Source of the DNA: Fischerella sp. PCC 9605
GTDB lineage: Bacteria > Cyanobacteriota > Cyanobacteriia > Cyanobacteriales > Nostocaceae
Length of the DNA: 64,000 bases
Direction: 5' to 3'
NCBI RefSeq assembly: GCF_000517105.1
Contig: NZ_KI912148.1
Location: forward strand, 2,000,990-2,064,989
The translations under genes and the position numbers were made by a program. Position 1 is the stretch's first letter; every line of letters starts with the position of its first letter. The notes below the pieces were generated by a model, which ran no database searches, had not been told where the DNA came from, and saw only the letters and a list, made by a program, of their open reading frames with translations. Positions 9,108 to 18,815 of this stretch are shown here, in pieces.

Positions 9108-10595
9108 ATGGCAACTAATTTTCAACCCTTTGAATCCCAGTTCAATAAGGCACTAGCAAAGAAAGCGACCGAAGCTATAGGATCGTTAGGTAATATCACA
9201 ATCACGCCGATCAATATAGGTGGTGCTGGTAACTTCAATTGGTTTTGGGAACAACAGGATAATTTCAATCTCAACACATACAACTACCTGAGTCAGGTTG
9301 TAAATCCTGTTGTAAATGGAGCGCTTGTGCTTGGCGATCCTGCATCGTTTATCAATGACTATGTTACTGCAATCCAAGATATCAGTTTTAGCCTGTCGAG
9401 CGATGACCAAAACAAACTCAACCAAGCGGATACTAACGCCGCTGTACTAATCAATGCTGTTGTCAGTGTCTATGAGCAGACTTACGGCCCGATTACGTCG
9501 GACGAAATGAAAAGCGCCTCTGATGACAGTGGCTTAGATATCCAGACCAAACTTGACTATGTGGTTAACTACAAAGCTGGCTATCTTTGGAGTTGTGCTA
9601 AAGCTGAGAAAAAGCGCGTACTCAACCTTGTAGAAATGGAGTCAGCCTCTAACTTGACTCAACTACTCTCGTGCGCGCCGGCTTCGGCTCAAACCATTAT
9701 CGGGGTGATCGCTAATTACCTGAATGCAATCTCAGCCGTGATTCCCCTTAAAGATGCCATATCCAACGCAAACCATACACTCTTTGCACTCAAGGCTAAC
9801 GCAACAACCCCAACAACAAGTAACGGGGGTATGACCACAATCGCTGATGACGGTTCTAAAGACATTCGTGTCGGCTTTATCATTAACCAAGACGAATCAA
9901 GCATCAAAAATGCTCTGAATAACCAGAACAATAAAGTTGTACTCACGATGTCAGCCAAAAGGGTTAACGAAACTACCGTAAACGTTAACGTAGATAATCA
10001 AGGTGGTGTGGCTGTTCCGCTTGACTTCCTCGAACTGGTTGCATCGGGAAGCAGCAAGTTTAATCTGTACTCCTTCAAGGGTGCTGGTGAAACTGTCAGT
10101 GTTGAGTTGACCTTCACTGGCGTAAACCTAGTAACTATGTCTCCTATAGCCTATGAGATAGATACTAATTCAGGCTGGTACGATCCACAGCCGATCCGGG
10201 ATGCGGTCGCTAATGGCAATAAAGATGTGACTGGTTATAAGTTCTCTGTACAGCCTTCATTCGACTTTTCCCAAGGCGGTAACTTTGGTTTGCTCAACGC
10301 CTTGGCGATCGCCAATTATCCGACGGTTAAGATAACCTACACAGCAGGGAACTTCAGTGATTTCCAAGAAAGTTTTCAACAGGAATCACACTGGGATATT
10401 AGGCTCTTTGGTTTGTTTAAGATAGGTAGCTTCAGTGAAAGCCTTTACCAAAGTAGTAGGGTAACGAAGGGCGAGAGTGGTTCATTTTCTGTCACCTTTA
10501 CGCCAGATAAGCAAGTTTTAACTGTACCACCTCTCGATCAAATGGCGTATGTCATTGGTGGACAAGCTACTCATCCAGGTGTCCCGACTCGCTGA
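9108..10595 (+). CDS. Unknown 495-aa protein, possible secreted or pore-forming type
   Basis: I do not recognise the family. The first 220 residues are mostly helical in composition. From about 245 on the sequence is beta-rich (alternating polar/hydrophobic, many Ser/Thr/Asn), with a C-terminal stretch around 425-475 (LFGLFKIGSF ... GESGSFSVTF). That stretch resembles in style a C-terminal part of the 2419-aa neighbour (SFGLFG ... SFRINL), so the two may share a domain; this is inference. No signal peptide is seen. It lies 165 bp after the small lipoprotein gene, probably in the same transcript from P5. A clear terminator follows. Confidence 0.7.
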   Translation: MATNFQPFESQFNKALAKKATEAIGSLGNITITPINIGGAGNFNWFWEQQDNFNLNTYNYLSQVVNPVVNGALVLGDPASFINDYVTAIQDISFSLSSDDQNKLNQADTNAAVLINAVVSVYEQTYGPITSDEMKSASDDSGLDIQTKLDYVVNYKAGYLWSCAKAEKKRVLNLVEMESASNLTQLLSCAPASAQTIIGVIANYLNAISAVIPLKDAISNANHTLFALKANATTPTTSNGGMTTIADDGSKDIRVGFIINQDESSIKNALNNQNNKVVLTMSAKRVNETTVNVNVDNQGGVAVPLDFLELVASGSSKFNLYSFKGAGETVSVELTFTGVNLVTMSPIAYEIDTNSGWYDPQPIRDAVANGNKDVTGYKFSVQPSFDFSQGGNFGLLNALAIANYPTVKITYTAGNFSDFQESFQQESHWDIRLFGLFKIGSFSESLYQSSRVTKGESGSFSVTFTPDKQVLTVPPLDQMAYVIGGQATHPGVPTR

Positions 10596-10620
10596 TGAGT
10601 AAGATTAGTAATTAATTGAG

Positions 10621-10652
10621 CCTTCTCTGAAATCAGAGAAGGTTTTTCTTTT
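10621..10652 (+). terminator. Rho-independent terminator
   Basis: The stem CCTTCTCTG/CAGAGAAGG with a short AAAT-type loop is followed by TTTTTCTTTT. It begins 26 bp after the stop of the 495-aa gene, so it ends that operon. Confidence 0.85.
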
Positions 10653-10740
10653 ATACCAATTCTGTTTAGCCTTACCACGCCACTACTAGTTTGCCATAAA
10701 GATTTTGACAGGTTAATGGGCAATACAGTTGGTGCTAGTA

Positions 10741-10816
10741 CTCTTAGTGTCTTAGTGTCTTGGTGGTTTCAAGATGATCTTTTTCACCACAAAGACACCA
10801 AGACACCAAGACAAAC
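10741..10816. repeat. Inverted heptamer-rich repeat (GTGTCTT/AAGACAC type)
   Basis: Left part: GTGTCTTAGTGTCTTGGTGG. Right part: CACCACAAAGACACCAAGAC and a further AAGACAC-type unit. Together they make a long imperfect hairpin. A related element lies at 46008-46088. It is a dispersed non-coding repeat. The rest of the 603-bp gap 10596-11198 holds the terminator, promoter P6 and the duplicated leader. Confidence 0.65.
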
Positions 10817-10902
10817 CTATCAAAATCAATTTGGTTGAGTACTACGGTAATTTTATTTATACTTGATAAATAAACTCTTAGTTAAATAATGACGCTGTAA
10901 AA

Positions 10903-10984
10903 GTTAAGTTTCGAGTTAAGTTAGCTTCTATCTTGAATTACTTAACTTTTCTGTATCGACTTTTATATTTGCAAATTATATAAA
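10903..10984 (+). promoter_or_regulatory. Promoter P6 of the shared-promoter set (2419-aa gene)
   Basis: GTTAAG at 10903-10908 and 10915-10920, 20 bp, CTTAAC at 10941-10946, 9 bp, TCGACT at 10956-10961, 17 bp, TATAAA at 10979-10984. It is nearly identical to P5 over its full length. Confidence 0.78.
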
Positions 10985-11124
10985 GATAAAAGAACAACTG
11001 AAATCAAGGATTTGAACTGATGAAGAAAGGTTAATCTGTCATCAAAGGTTTCCGAAGATTTGAATCTCCCGATTAATTTGTCAAAATTCATAGAACTTAC
11101 ACATATAAACTTTGTGTAAGTTCT
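10985..11124 (+). repeat. Duplicated leader of the 8.7-9.1 kb region with its small ORF deleted
   Basis: After P6 the sequence follows the P5 leader up to the ATG (11020-11022), which is preceded by a weakened AAGGA site. It then jumps to the segment after the small lipoprotein gene: 11030-11073 matches 8971-9014. Only the 4-codon ORF ATG AAG AAA GGT TAA (11020-11034) is left. The 11-bp hairpin 11092-11124 follows. Confidence 0.75.
11092..11124 (+). terminator. Perfect hairpin in the leader of the 2419-aa gene
   Basis: Arms AGAACTTACAC and GTGTAAGTTCT pair over 11 bp, with TTTCC behind. It matches the hairpin at 9034-9066. It sits between P6 and the gene it should express, so attenuation or RNA processing is more likely than full termination. 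Confidence 0.55.
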
Positions 11125-11198
11125 TTCCTTCATTCTGTTTTACTAAGCGACAAAACGAAAAGTTTTACACCACATGAACTAGTAACTAGGAAAAAAAT

Positions 11199-14100
11199 AT
11201 GCAGCCACAATGGGATAACTATTTACAGACATACACTAACAAAGCTTATCAGTATACAACTCTGGTCGAGCATACAGGGGTATTGATATCCTTTGCAATG
11301 GACAGCGTTCGCCGCATCTATTACACTGTTCTTGACCAACAAAATGACCCCCAACCCATTGATGCCAGAAATTGGTCGCCTTCACCCCAAGAATTGATTT
11401 TTCCCAACGAAATTACTCAAGTTGGGTTTGGTATTCTTCCCAATAAAGTTTTACCAACTGTCAGAAGCAACGATCAACCTGCTATTAACCCTTCAGAAAT
11501 CGATTTATTTCGTTCAACAACCGCAAGGCTAACAGCAGACGCACCGTTTCAAGTATTGAGTGACGGACAATATATTTACCTTTTCCGTCAGTCTATCGAT
11601 GGCAATAATCCTGATAATGTTACTGTCATAAATTCAGATAATCAAACACCAATTCCGATTGTTAACCAAACTCTCTTAGTAGATAGATTTATTCTCTCCG
11701 GTACGCAACTCAAAACAGCTAGAGAAGTTCGTTATCGTCGCAGTCGCCATAAAATTATTAAGAGTGGTGCTAAAGATACTTTAGGCGCTACAGATATGAA
11801 TAATCGTCCATTTTATGAGCCAACTATGGAGTTAGATTTTATCCGTAATTTGGTTGATGGACAGTTTACAGTTTTGCAAGTCCCAACGAGTATTCCTGAC
11901 ATTAAACGTTGGCAGATATTTGTCCATAATCAACTGACTGACAGAATTGATGCTTACAATATCGAACGTTCTGCTGATGGATTTTTTAACACTCAAGGTA
12001 CAGAAAGTCCAGATGCATTTGAGAAGATGGGTTATGCAGAAACAGCGTTAAGGCTGGATGCTGATACCTATATTGCAGGTAAAGCGCAAGTCCTCAACAA
12101 AAAAGAGTTTAATATTTCTGCTTGGATTAAACCAGAAACTACTGGTGTGATTTACTCAGAAGGAACACCAGAAGCAGTTTTCCAAATCAGCTTGGTAGAA
12201 ACTCAGTTAAATACTGATGGACAAGTTGTTCCTGGTTATGGGGTGCAGGTAACTGCTAACTCCAAGACAGTCACCTCTGCTGCTAATGTCATCAAAATTG
12301 GGCAATGGAACCATATTAGTATTTCTGTTGCCCCAGCTCCAGATGCCATAAATCCACCCGCAAATTCTGGTGTAGTGAAAATTCAGGTTGGTGATGCGGT
12401 TGTTAATGGTGATGGGGAGGAGAATCAATATTTATTGTTTCCCACGACTTCCGAGGCGACAACTTACATGGTTGTGGGGAGAAATGTCGGTTCGCTGTAC
12501 GGTGGATCGCAATCCGCCTCGCCTATTGTTGCAACTGTTGATGAATTATCGATTTGGGAACGGGAACGTTCCGAAATTGAAGTTACCAAAACTAAAAAGT
12601 TTCGCAAGGCGGGGAATGAACCAGGTTTACTTACCTATTGGCAGTTTGACGAAGGAAACGGCACAACTGTTTACGATCGCACAGACGCGCTGAACAATGG
12701 TAGTATCCAGGGACAACCGCAGTGGGTGCAATCTGACGCACCTGTGGGCGATAACCCGGGTATCCAACGAACGAGTTTTGGATTTGGCGATCGCACTGTT
12801 GCAGGTAAAGGTATCTCTGCTTTGCTGTATTATCAGCAAGAAGAACTACCTTCGGGACATAATGGCACACCTGCACCCGTCAAGCAAAATGCCCGTGTGA
12901 TGGTGGCGGTAGCAACAGCAAGTGAAAACGATGATAAGAAGAAAATTGCCGTCCTTGACTTTGCTGTTAGTAAACGAGGTCGTTTGTCGCAGATTCCCGA
13001 TAATATTCGTCTCCCGTTAATAGAAACCAAGACAAAAGATCCGAATACCTTTATTAACCAAATCATTCAATTAGAACAAACAGACATCCTCAATACACAA
13101 CGGGAAATTGCATCTCTCAATCAACAAATTTCTACTCAACAAGCAACAATCCAAAGACTGATTAGAGATAGGACAAATAGAGAACAACTTAAAGCAAATC
13201 TAGAAAATGGTAAAGGCGTTACAGGATATTCTCAGCCTGGATTTACAGGTGTTAGTCAGAGGTTAGGGATAGGTGAACATCCGACTTTGCGGATTGCAAT
13301 TAACTCCGTGAAACCAGATCCAGGTTTGTATATCCTCCTGTATGAACAACCAAACTTCCAAGGATCTTCCCGCGCCCAATATGAGGACGAAAATAGATTA
13401 GGTAGCACTTATTTTCTGAGTAATTACATGAGTGCGAAGGTGCTGCCTACTTCGAGTTTCCAGTATCAACTGAATTTATACAACTCAGAAATTGCCAACA
13501 TCAACCAACAAATCACCAACATTCAAACGGTAATTATTCCCAACTTAAATAAGCAGCTAACAGCACAAACAGAACATCTGCAAAACTTACAAGCACAACT
13601 GGCTGATTTACGCGCCCAACTGCAAGGTAAGTTTGCTTTTCCCATGCAGTTAATCCATATTGACTCCAATGGTTTTAATCTGGTGGGTGGACTGCTAGAT
13701 TTTGCTTGGACAAATGATGCACCGCAACTATTTGAAAGTGCAAATGGAATGCTGCGGTTGTATTTCCGGGGTAGTGCAGATCAGTTTTTTGCTGTCACCT
13801 ACGACACCAATGTTGCCCGTGCTAGCATTTCACTTTCTAATAGCGTGGAACTGCGCGAACGTTCTCCAGGACTGGGACGCAGCGAAATAAAAGTGGTTAT
13901 GGGCAGTGATGCCAATCCCGACGGCACTACTGTCAATATTACCGATGGGGCAGATGCCAATACTTGCAGTGTCACCCTAGAAAATAGCTTGCTGAAAATT
14001 ACAGAAACTTGGGAACGAGTCCCCCGCAGTCCGATGGGATTGGCACGGGTGTTGAGTGGAAAAGCGCGGGATGTCGTATATCTCGGTCGTTTGGGTGCAG

Positions 14101-17100
14101 ATGTGACGGGTACGGTTGATACAATTACCCTAGCGGAACCTGTGAGTCAACGTTACGAACAGGGTGCAACGCTGGTGATTGGCGAAGGAACTATTGCCTT
14201 AAGGAAAGCGATCGCACCTGGCGATAAAGAAATTACCATTGCCAAAACTACCTTTACAGATACCTTGCCTGCTGGTACAACCATCAACTTGATTGAGTAC
14301 GATTATGACCGTTACAGCAACTTCAGCAATACAGGCACTCTCATGAATGCCCCTTATAATCTCAAATACGGTTCTGTTCTGGTAGAAGTCGCTGGAGTAA
14401 CAAACGCAGGTAATATTGAAAATCTCGCTACTCGTCCCCTTACCGGATTATCTCAGCCCAACACTTGGATTACCAACACCCCAGGCAATGCCCTGCAAAT
14501 TCGGAATGGACATTTAAGCGGCGATGCTACCGAGTTATCACACCAAGGCGACATTTCCCTAGAAGCTTGGATTCGTCCCGACAAGGAAATTTCTCGTAAC
14601 GTTACTTGGATTGTCTCTCAAAATTCTCCCACATCTAGGTATTGTTTGGGGGTTCAAGGACAGCCTGTAAATTCTGCCCTGCAATTTAACGGACAGAGTG
14701 ATTATATCCAAGCCGCTAACATTAACTTGGCGAATCAATCCTTCACAGTCGAATTTTGGGCAAAACGAGATTCCGCCAGCCTTAATGCTTTCTTCTCAGC
14801 AGTTCTCACCCAAGGAAAACCCACCAATAATAACCAACTGCACTTCGGTTTCCGCCAGAATGGAGTCTTTAGCTTTGCCTTTTATGGCAACGATTTAAAT
14901 ACACCGACTGGTGTTGCGAATGATACTAATTGGCATCACTGGGCTTGTACTTTTGATGCCCAAAGCCGCAAGCGCATCATTTACAGAGATGGGACGCTTG
15001 TTGCTGAAGATACAGCCACAGCAGCTTACCAAGGTACAGGGGCATTACTCATTGCTACAATTGAGAATCCCACAAAACAGTTCTATTTCCAAGGTGCAAT
15101 TGATGAAATTCGGATTTGGGGAAAAGTACGTAGCCAAGCTGAGATTAATAATACTAGAGATTGCCGTTTAAATGGTAATGAATCAGGACTGCGGGCTTAT
15201 TATCATTTTGAAGATAGAACAGCAAGCGATCGCACTGGTAACACCGCCAATGATGGGCAAATTTTCGGCACTCTCCCTAGAGTAGAATCAGGGCTGACAG
15301 CCTACAACGTTGTAGCAGGGGTAAGAAACCGCTACGTCACCACCACTGAACCAATGTGGACAAATTCTTGGGAACACATCGCAGCTACCTACGCCGAAGC
15401 TTATGCCCTGCGATTCAATGGTGTAAATAGTTACCTCGATTGTGGCAATCAAGTTTCCTTGGGGGTAGATAATCAACTCACTATTGAACTTACCGTAACT
15501 TTACCTGCTGTAGATCGGGCGTTCTACCCGTTGTTACAAAAAGGCAGAATTGGCAGAGACAACCCCGAACTCACCTGTTGGCTATACCTCAGACGGGATT
15601 CTGCTTCTAGCTATAGCCTGTGTTTTGGTTACGAAGATAATCAATCACAGCCACACCTTGTTATCGCCTCTGTCAACGCACCTACGCCTGGTACTCCTGT
15701 GAACATCGCCGTTACAGGCAGGCAGAGTGATAACGGTTACACAATTAACCTGTACTGGAACGGAGAATTACGGAAAACTGAACTCGTTGCTGGTAGCGGT
15801 AAACCAGTCACCAATTTACAACCCCTAGAAGTTGGTAAGTGTGATGGTATACCCCAAGGGACAACAATTGCCAATGGTTATCCTCGCTATCTGTTGGGAA
15901 CCATCAGCGCCTTGCGTGTGTGGAACCGGGCTTTAGCTAGGAACGAATTGCACCAAAGCAACAGCGATCGCGATAAATTAGCGGGTGAGTGGCGATTTAA
16001 TGAAGGTTCAGGTAACACTACTGCCAATTTAATTGGCAACAATGAAGCCAGAATCATCGGTGCAACCTGGGTTCCTGACCCTTCACCAACATCTACCAAA
16101 CTTGAAGTATACATCAACGGTATGCCGGCACAGATTGCCCCAAGAAGTGCGATCGCCCTCCCAGACAATCAGTTTACCTTGGGTCGAGATTTCCGGGGAG
16201 CAATTGATGAAGTCCGCATCTGGAAACAGTTCCGCACCCAAGAGCAAATTCTCGACAACCTATTTGGACAACTCAAGGGCGAACGGGAAAACCTGCTGGC
16301 TTACTACGAATTTGAATCCGATCCCACAACCGCAGGTAAAGTCACTACCGTCAATGACAGCAGCCTGCGGGGGAATCACCTCACTGCTAGCAATGATGCT
16401 GATATTCAGCATACCTTCTCCCAAGCGCCACTGTCTGATGAAATTCCCCTAGTCAGGAATGCACTGGGTAGTGTAAGTAACAGATACCAAACTAATATTA
16501 CTAGCCGTCCGGCGATCGCTGAATACGCAGACATCCAAACCGCCAACGATGGCGAAATTAGGGGAGTTCACAAACGCTGTTACTGTTTTGTCCAAAATGG
16601 TCATTGGTATCTATTGACAGGCTATAAACTCGGTAATCTCATCACCGAATGGATTAGTCAAGTACAATTTGCACCACAAATCAAAGGTTTCATCGAAGGT
16701 GCGCCCCCTGTTCCTTCCAAAAACCTTACCGCCGGGCCAATTGACGATTCTTTGCGTGACTATGTTGATACCACTTCTGTGGAATTTGTCGAAGCTGATA
16801 GCGTTTCCTATACTCTATCCGCCAGCAAAGATAGCAGCTTCAACTCTTCGTTTGAGGGTTCCTTATCCCTAACACTAGAGCAAAGTATTGAAACAGTCAT
16901 CGCTCCTTTTGGTGGCGGGATTACTATCGAACTAGCTTCTGGTGGGACTAAAATCGGTCAGTCAGTCAAATTAGACACAGAGTTGAAATGGTCGAGCAAT
17001 CAGCAACAAAGTAACAAAACCAATGTCAGTAAAATGACTACAGTGGGATTAGGTGGTGCTTGGGAAGACTCAGATATCAACAGACGGCTAAACAAAGCTA

Positions 17101-18458
17101 TGGCTCGCCGTTACCAACCATCGAATGTAGGATTTGCTCTGGTAGAATCAGAAACTGCTGATGTGTATGCTATTCGTTTGGCGCATAATCGTGCTTTAGT
17201 TGCCTTCCGGATGGTTCCCAATCCCGATATTCCCAAGGATACCAATATTATCCCCTTCCCCATCAACCCCCGCTACACCAAACAAGGCACACTCGATGGT
17301 GCTGTAGGATACGACCAAAACGGCAAGGTATTAGATCCGGATTATCCCGAAGCTACTACCTACGGCGAGTACAGTTACTTCAAACCCAGCGAAGCTTACG
17401 CCTTACGTCAACGTATCCAAGCCGAAGAAACTCGCTTGCGTACCTACTATGAGGACTTCCGCACCACACCCCCCGGTGCTACAGGTGTTCTAGCTGGCGG
17501 AGTGAGTGGGGCGATCGCCGGATTAGCAGGTGGTGGGCCGATTGTTGCAGCTGCTGGAGTGGCGATCGGTGGTTTAGTCGATGCTTTGACTTCCAACAAC
17601 GATTTACCAGAACAATATAGTAAACGTAACTTAGTCAACAGCTATGTCTGGACAGCCGATGGTGGACTCTATGCTGAGTCTACAGAAACAACGGATGTGC
17701 AACAAGAAAGCACCAGTGGAGCCTACAGTTTTACAGGTAGTACAACCACCAGTGCTTCCGGTTCCTTTGGATTGTTTGGTGCAGAATTTGATTTTGAGGT
17801 GAAAGGGTCTTTTGGTGGTAGCCTCAACCTCACCAAAGCCAAAACAAAGGAAGCCAGCCAATCTTTTAGAATCAACCTGAAAAACAACACCCAAGGCGAT
17901 TTACAGAGATTTAGGCTGGATGAGCGGGGTAACTTGGTGCGGGATGAAGCCGGTCGTCCCATACGGGAATACGATGCGAATGGCAATCCTTTGGATGCTC
18001 CCGGTAAAGTCAACGCTTATCGCTTCTTGAGCTTCTACCTCACCCCAGATACACAGAATTACGACGCTTTCTTTAATAACGTCGTCGATCCCATCTGGTT
18101 AGAGGAGAATAATTCTCCCAATGCTCAAGCACTCCGCCAAGCGCGACAACCCCAAGGGGGCCCCGCTTGCTGGCGCATCTTCCACCGCGTCACCTTTGTC
18201 AGCCGCATTTTACCAGAGTTCCCCGATCCCACAGCGCCACCTCTAGATCGGGCAATTCAGAATACGGACTTAAGTAGCAGTTACGAATTAATCAAGTTAA
18301 TTGAGCCTTTTGTCCGTAATGCTACGGCTAATGCTGGAGAATTCGATGCTGCTGTCAGGAATGCGATCCATGTCTATTTGCCAGAGTTATCAGAGAGTTT
18401 GACTCAGGAGGTTGTGTTGGCGTTAGCTAATTATTTCGATGTGGAGGGAGTAAATTAA
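11199..18458 (+). CDS. Giant LamG / beta-gamma-crystallin-like multidomain protein
   Basis: 2419 residues, no signal peptide or anchor at the start. Concanavalin/LamG-like jellyrolls are seen at about 283-500, 1095-1370 (probably two, with SxxLQFNGQSDY and the AIDEIRIW closing motif), 1400-1620 and 1630-1710 (AIDEVRIW). A beta-gamma-crystallin-like segment is at about 675-760 (GYSQPGFTG ... YEQPNFQGSSR), flanked by coiled coils (about 620-665 and 765-805). The C-terminal third has Ser/Thr-rich alternating strands and a Gly/Ala-rich hydrophobic stretch near 2090-2120. LamG domains bind sugars or proteins. The size and C-terminus suggest a surface-binding toxin or adhesin-like effector, but this is inference; no enzyme domain is recognised. 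It is driven by P6. Confidence 0.8.
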   Translation: MQPQWDNYLQTYTNKAYQYTTLVEHTGVLISFAMDSVRRIYYTVLDQQNDPQPIDARNWSPSPQELIFPNEITQVGFGILPNKVLPTVRSNDQPAINPSEIDLFRSTTARLTADAPFQVLSDGQYIYLFRQSIDGNNPDNVTVINSDNQTPIPIVNQTLLVDRFILSGTQLKTAREVRYRRSRHKIIKSGAKDTLGATDMNNRPFYEPTMELDFIRNLVDGQFTVLQVPTSIPDIKRWQIFVHNQLTDRIDAYNIERSADGFFNTQGTESPDAFEKMGYAETALRLDADTYIAGKAQVLNKKEFNISAWIKPETTGVIYSEGTPEAVFQISLVETQLNTDGQVVPGYGVQVTANSKTVTSAANVIKIGQWNHISISVAPAPDAINPPANSGVVKIQVGDAVVNGDGEENQYLLFPTTSEATTYMVVGRNVGSLYGGSQSASPIVATVDELSIWERERSEIEVTKTKKFRKAGNEPGLLTYWQFDEGNGTTVYDRTDALNNGSIQGQPQWVQSDAPVGDNPGIQRTSFGFGDRTVAGKGISALLYYQQEELPSGHNGTPAPVKQNARVMVAVATASENDDKKKIAVLDFAVSKRGRLSQIPDNIRLPLIETKTKDPNTFINQIIQLEQTDILNTQREIASLNQQISTQQATIQRLIRDRTNREQLKANLENGKGVTGYSQPGFTGVSQRLGIGEHPTLRIAINSVKPDPGLYILLYEQPNFQGSSRAQYEDENRLGSTYFLSNYMSAKVLPTSSFQYQLNLYNSEIANINQQITNIQTVIIPNLNKQLTAQTEHLQNLQAQLADLRAQLQGKFAFPMQLIHIDSNGFNLVGGLLDFAWTNDAPQLFESANGMLRLYFRGSADQFFAVTYDTNVARASISLSNSVELRERSPGLGRSEIKVVMGSDANPDGTTVNITDGADANTCSVTLENSLLKITETWERVPRSPMGLARVLSGKARDVVYLGRLGADVTGTVDTITLAEPVSQRYEQGATLVIGEGTIALRKAIAPGDKEITIAKTTFTDTLPAGTTINLIEYDYDRYSNFSNTGTLMNAPYNLKYGSVLVEVAGVTNAGNIENLATRPLTGLSQPNTWITNTPGNALQIRNGHLSGDATELSHQGDISLEAWIRPDKEISRNVTWIVSQNSPTSRYCLGVQGQPVNSALQFNGQSDYIQAANINLANQSFTVEFWAKRDSASLNAFFSAVLTQGKPTNNNQLHFGFRQNGVFSFAFYGNDLNTPTGVANDTNWHHWACTFDAQSRKRIIYRDGTLVAEDTATAAYQGTGALLIATIENPTKQFYFQGAIDEIRIWGKVRSQAEINNTRDCRLNGNESGLRAYYHFEDRTASDRTGNTANDGQIFGTLPRVESGLTAYNVVAGVRNRYVTTTEPMWTNSWEHIAATYAEAYALRFNGVNSYLDCGNQVSLGVDNQLTIELTVTLPAVDRAFYPLLQKGRIGRDNPELTCWLYLRRDSASSYSLCFGYEDNQSQPHLVIASVNAPTPGTPVNIAVTGRQSDNGYTINLYWNGELRKTELVAGSGKPVTNLQPLEVGKCDGIPQGTTIANGYPRYLLGTISALRVWNRALARNELHQSNSDRDKLAGEWRFNEGSGNTTANLIGNNEARIIGATWVPDPSPTSTKLEVYINGMPAQIAPRSAIALPDNQFTLGRDFRGAIDEVRIWKQFRTQEQILDNLFGQLKGERENLLAYYEFESDPTTAGKVTTVNDSSLRGNHLTASNDADIQHTFSQAPLSDEIPLVRNALGSVSNRYQTNITSRPAIAEYADIQTANDGEIRGVHKRCYCFVQNGHWYLLTGYKLGNLITEWISQVQFAPQIKGFIEGAPPVPSKNLTAGPIDDSLRDYVDTTSVEFVEADSVSYTLSASKDSSFNSSFEGSLSLTLEQSIETVIAPFGGGITIELASGGTKIGQSVKLDTELKWSSNQQQSNKTNVSKMTTVGLGGAWEDSDINRRLNKAMARRYQPSNVGFALVESETADVYAIRLAHNRALVAFRMVPNPDIPKDTNIIPFPINPRYTKQGTLDGAVGYDQNGKVLDPDYPEATTYGEYSYFKPSEAYALRQRIQAEETRLRTYYEDFRTTPPGATGVLAGGVSGAIAGLAGGGPIVAAAGVAIGGLVDALTSNNDLPEQYSKRNLVNSYVWTADGGLYAESTETTDVQQESTSGAYSFTGSTTTSASGSFGLFGAEFDFEVKGSFGGSLNLTKAKTKEASQSFRINLKNNTQGDLQRFRLDERGNLVRDEAGRPIREYDANGNPLDAPGKVNAYRFLSFYLTPDTQNYDAFFNNVVDPIWLEENNSPNAQALRQARQPQGGPACWRIFHRVTFVSRILPEFPDPTAPPLDRAIQNTDLSSSYELIKLIEPFVRNATANAGEFDAAVRNAIHVYLPELSESLTQEVVLALANYFDVEGVN

Positions 18459-18492
18459 TTAACACACTCTAAATCAAAGGTAAAGTGTAGAG

Positions 18493-18522
18493 TGCGTGAG
18501 ACGAAAAGCCTCACGCATTTTT
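18493..18522 (+). terminator. Rho-independent terminator after the giant gene
   Basis: The stem TGCGTGAG/CTCACGCA with a 9-nt loop is followed by TTTTT. It lies 35 bp after the stop of the 2419-aa gene. Confidence 0.8.
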
Positions 18523-18523
18523 A

Positions 18524-18673
18524 TATCCTGTTGAACAGGCAGCGTTGATTTATTTGATTCGTGATGGTTCTTATAATGAATTCCTTCTCACCCCACAACA
18601 GATGGAATTTTATAAGGAGCTTTGGCTTGAGCGATTATCTCAAGTCAATGAGATGACGAGTTCGGCTGCTTAG
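18524..18673 (+). pseudogene. C-terminal remnant of an unknown small protein
   Basis: An open frame without a start codon encodes a protein-like tail (ALIYLIRDGSYNEFLLTPQQ, then MEFYKELWLERLSQV and a stop at 18671). It looks like the end of a gene cut by rearrangement next to an IS element. The family is not recognised. The rest of 18674-18807 shows no gene. Confidence 0.4.
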
Positions 18674-18815
18674 TGATCTATAGATCTTGAGCGAAATAAG
18701 CAGTTGGGTGAGTATGAAGTGGTCAACGTTGAATTATTCTTCGCTCTGAGCGATCGCGAGCGTAAAAATACAACAGATTTCTCAATTAATCACGGAGTAC
18801 AGCCTCTTGACATAC

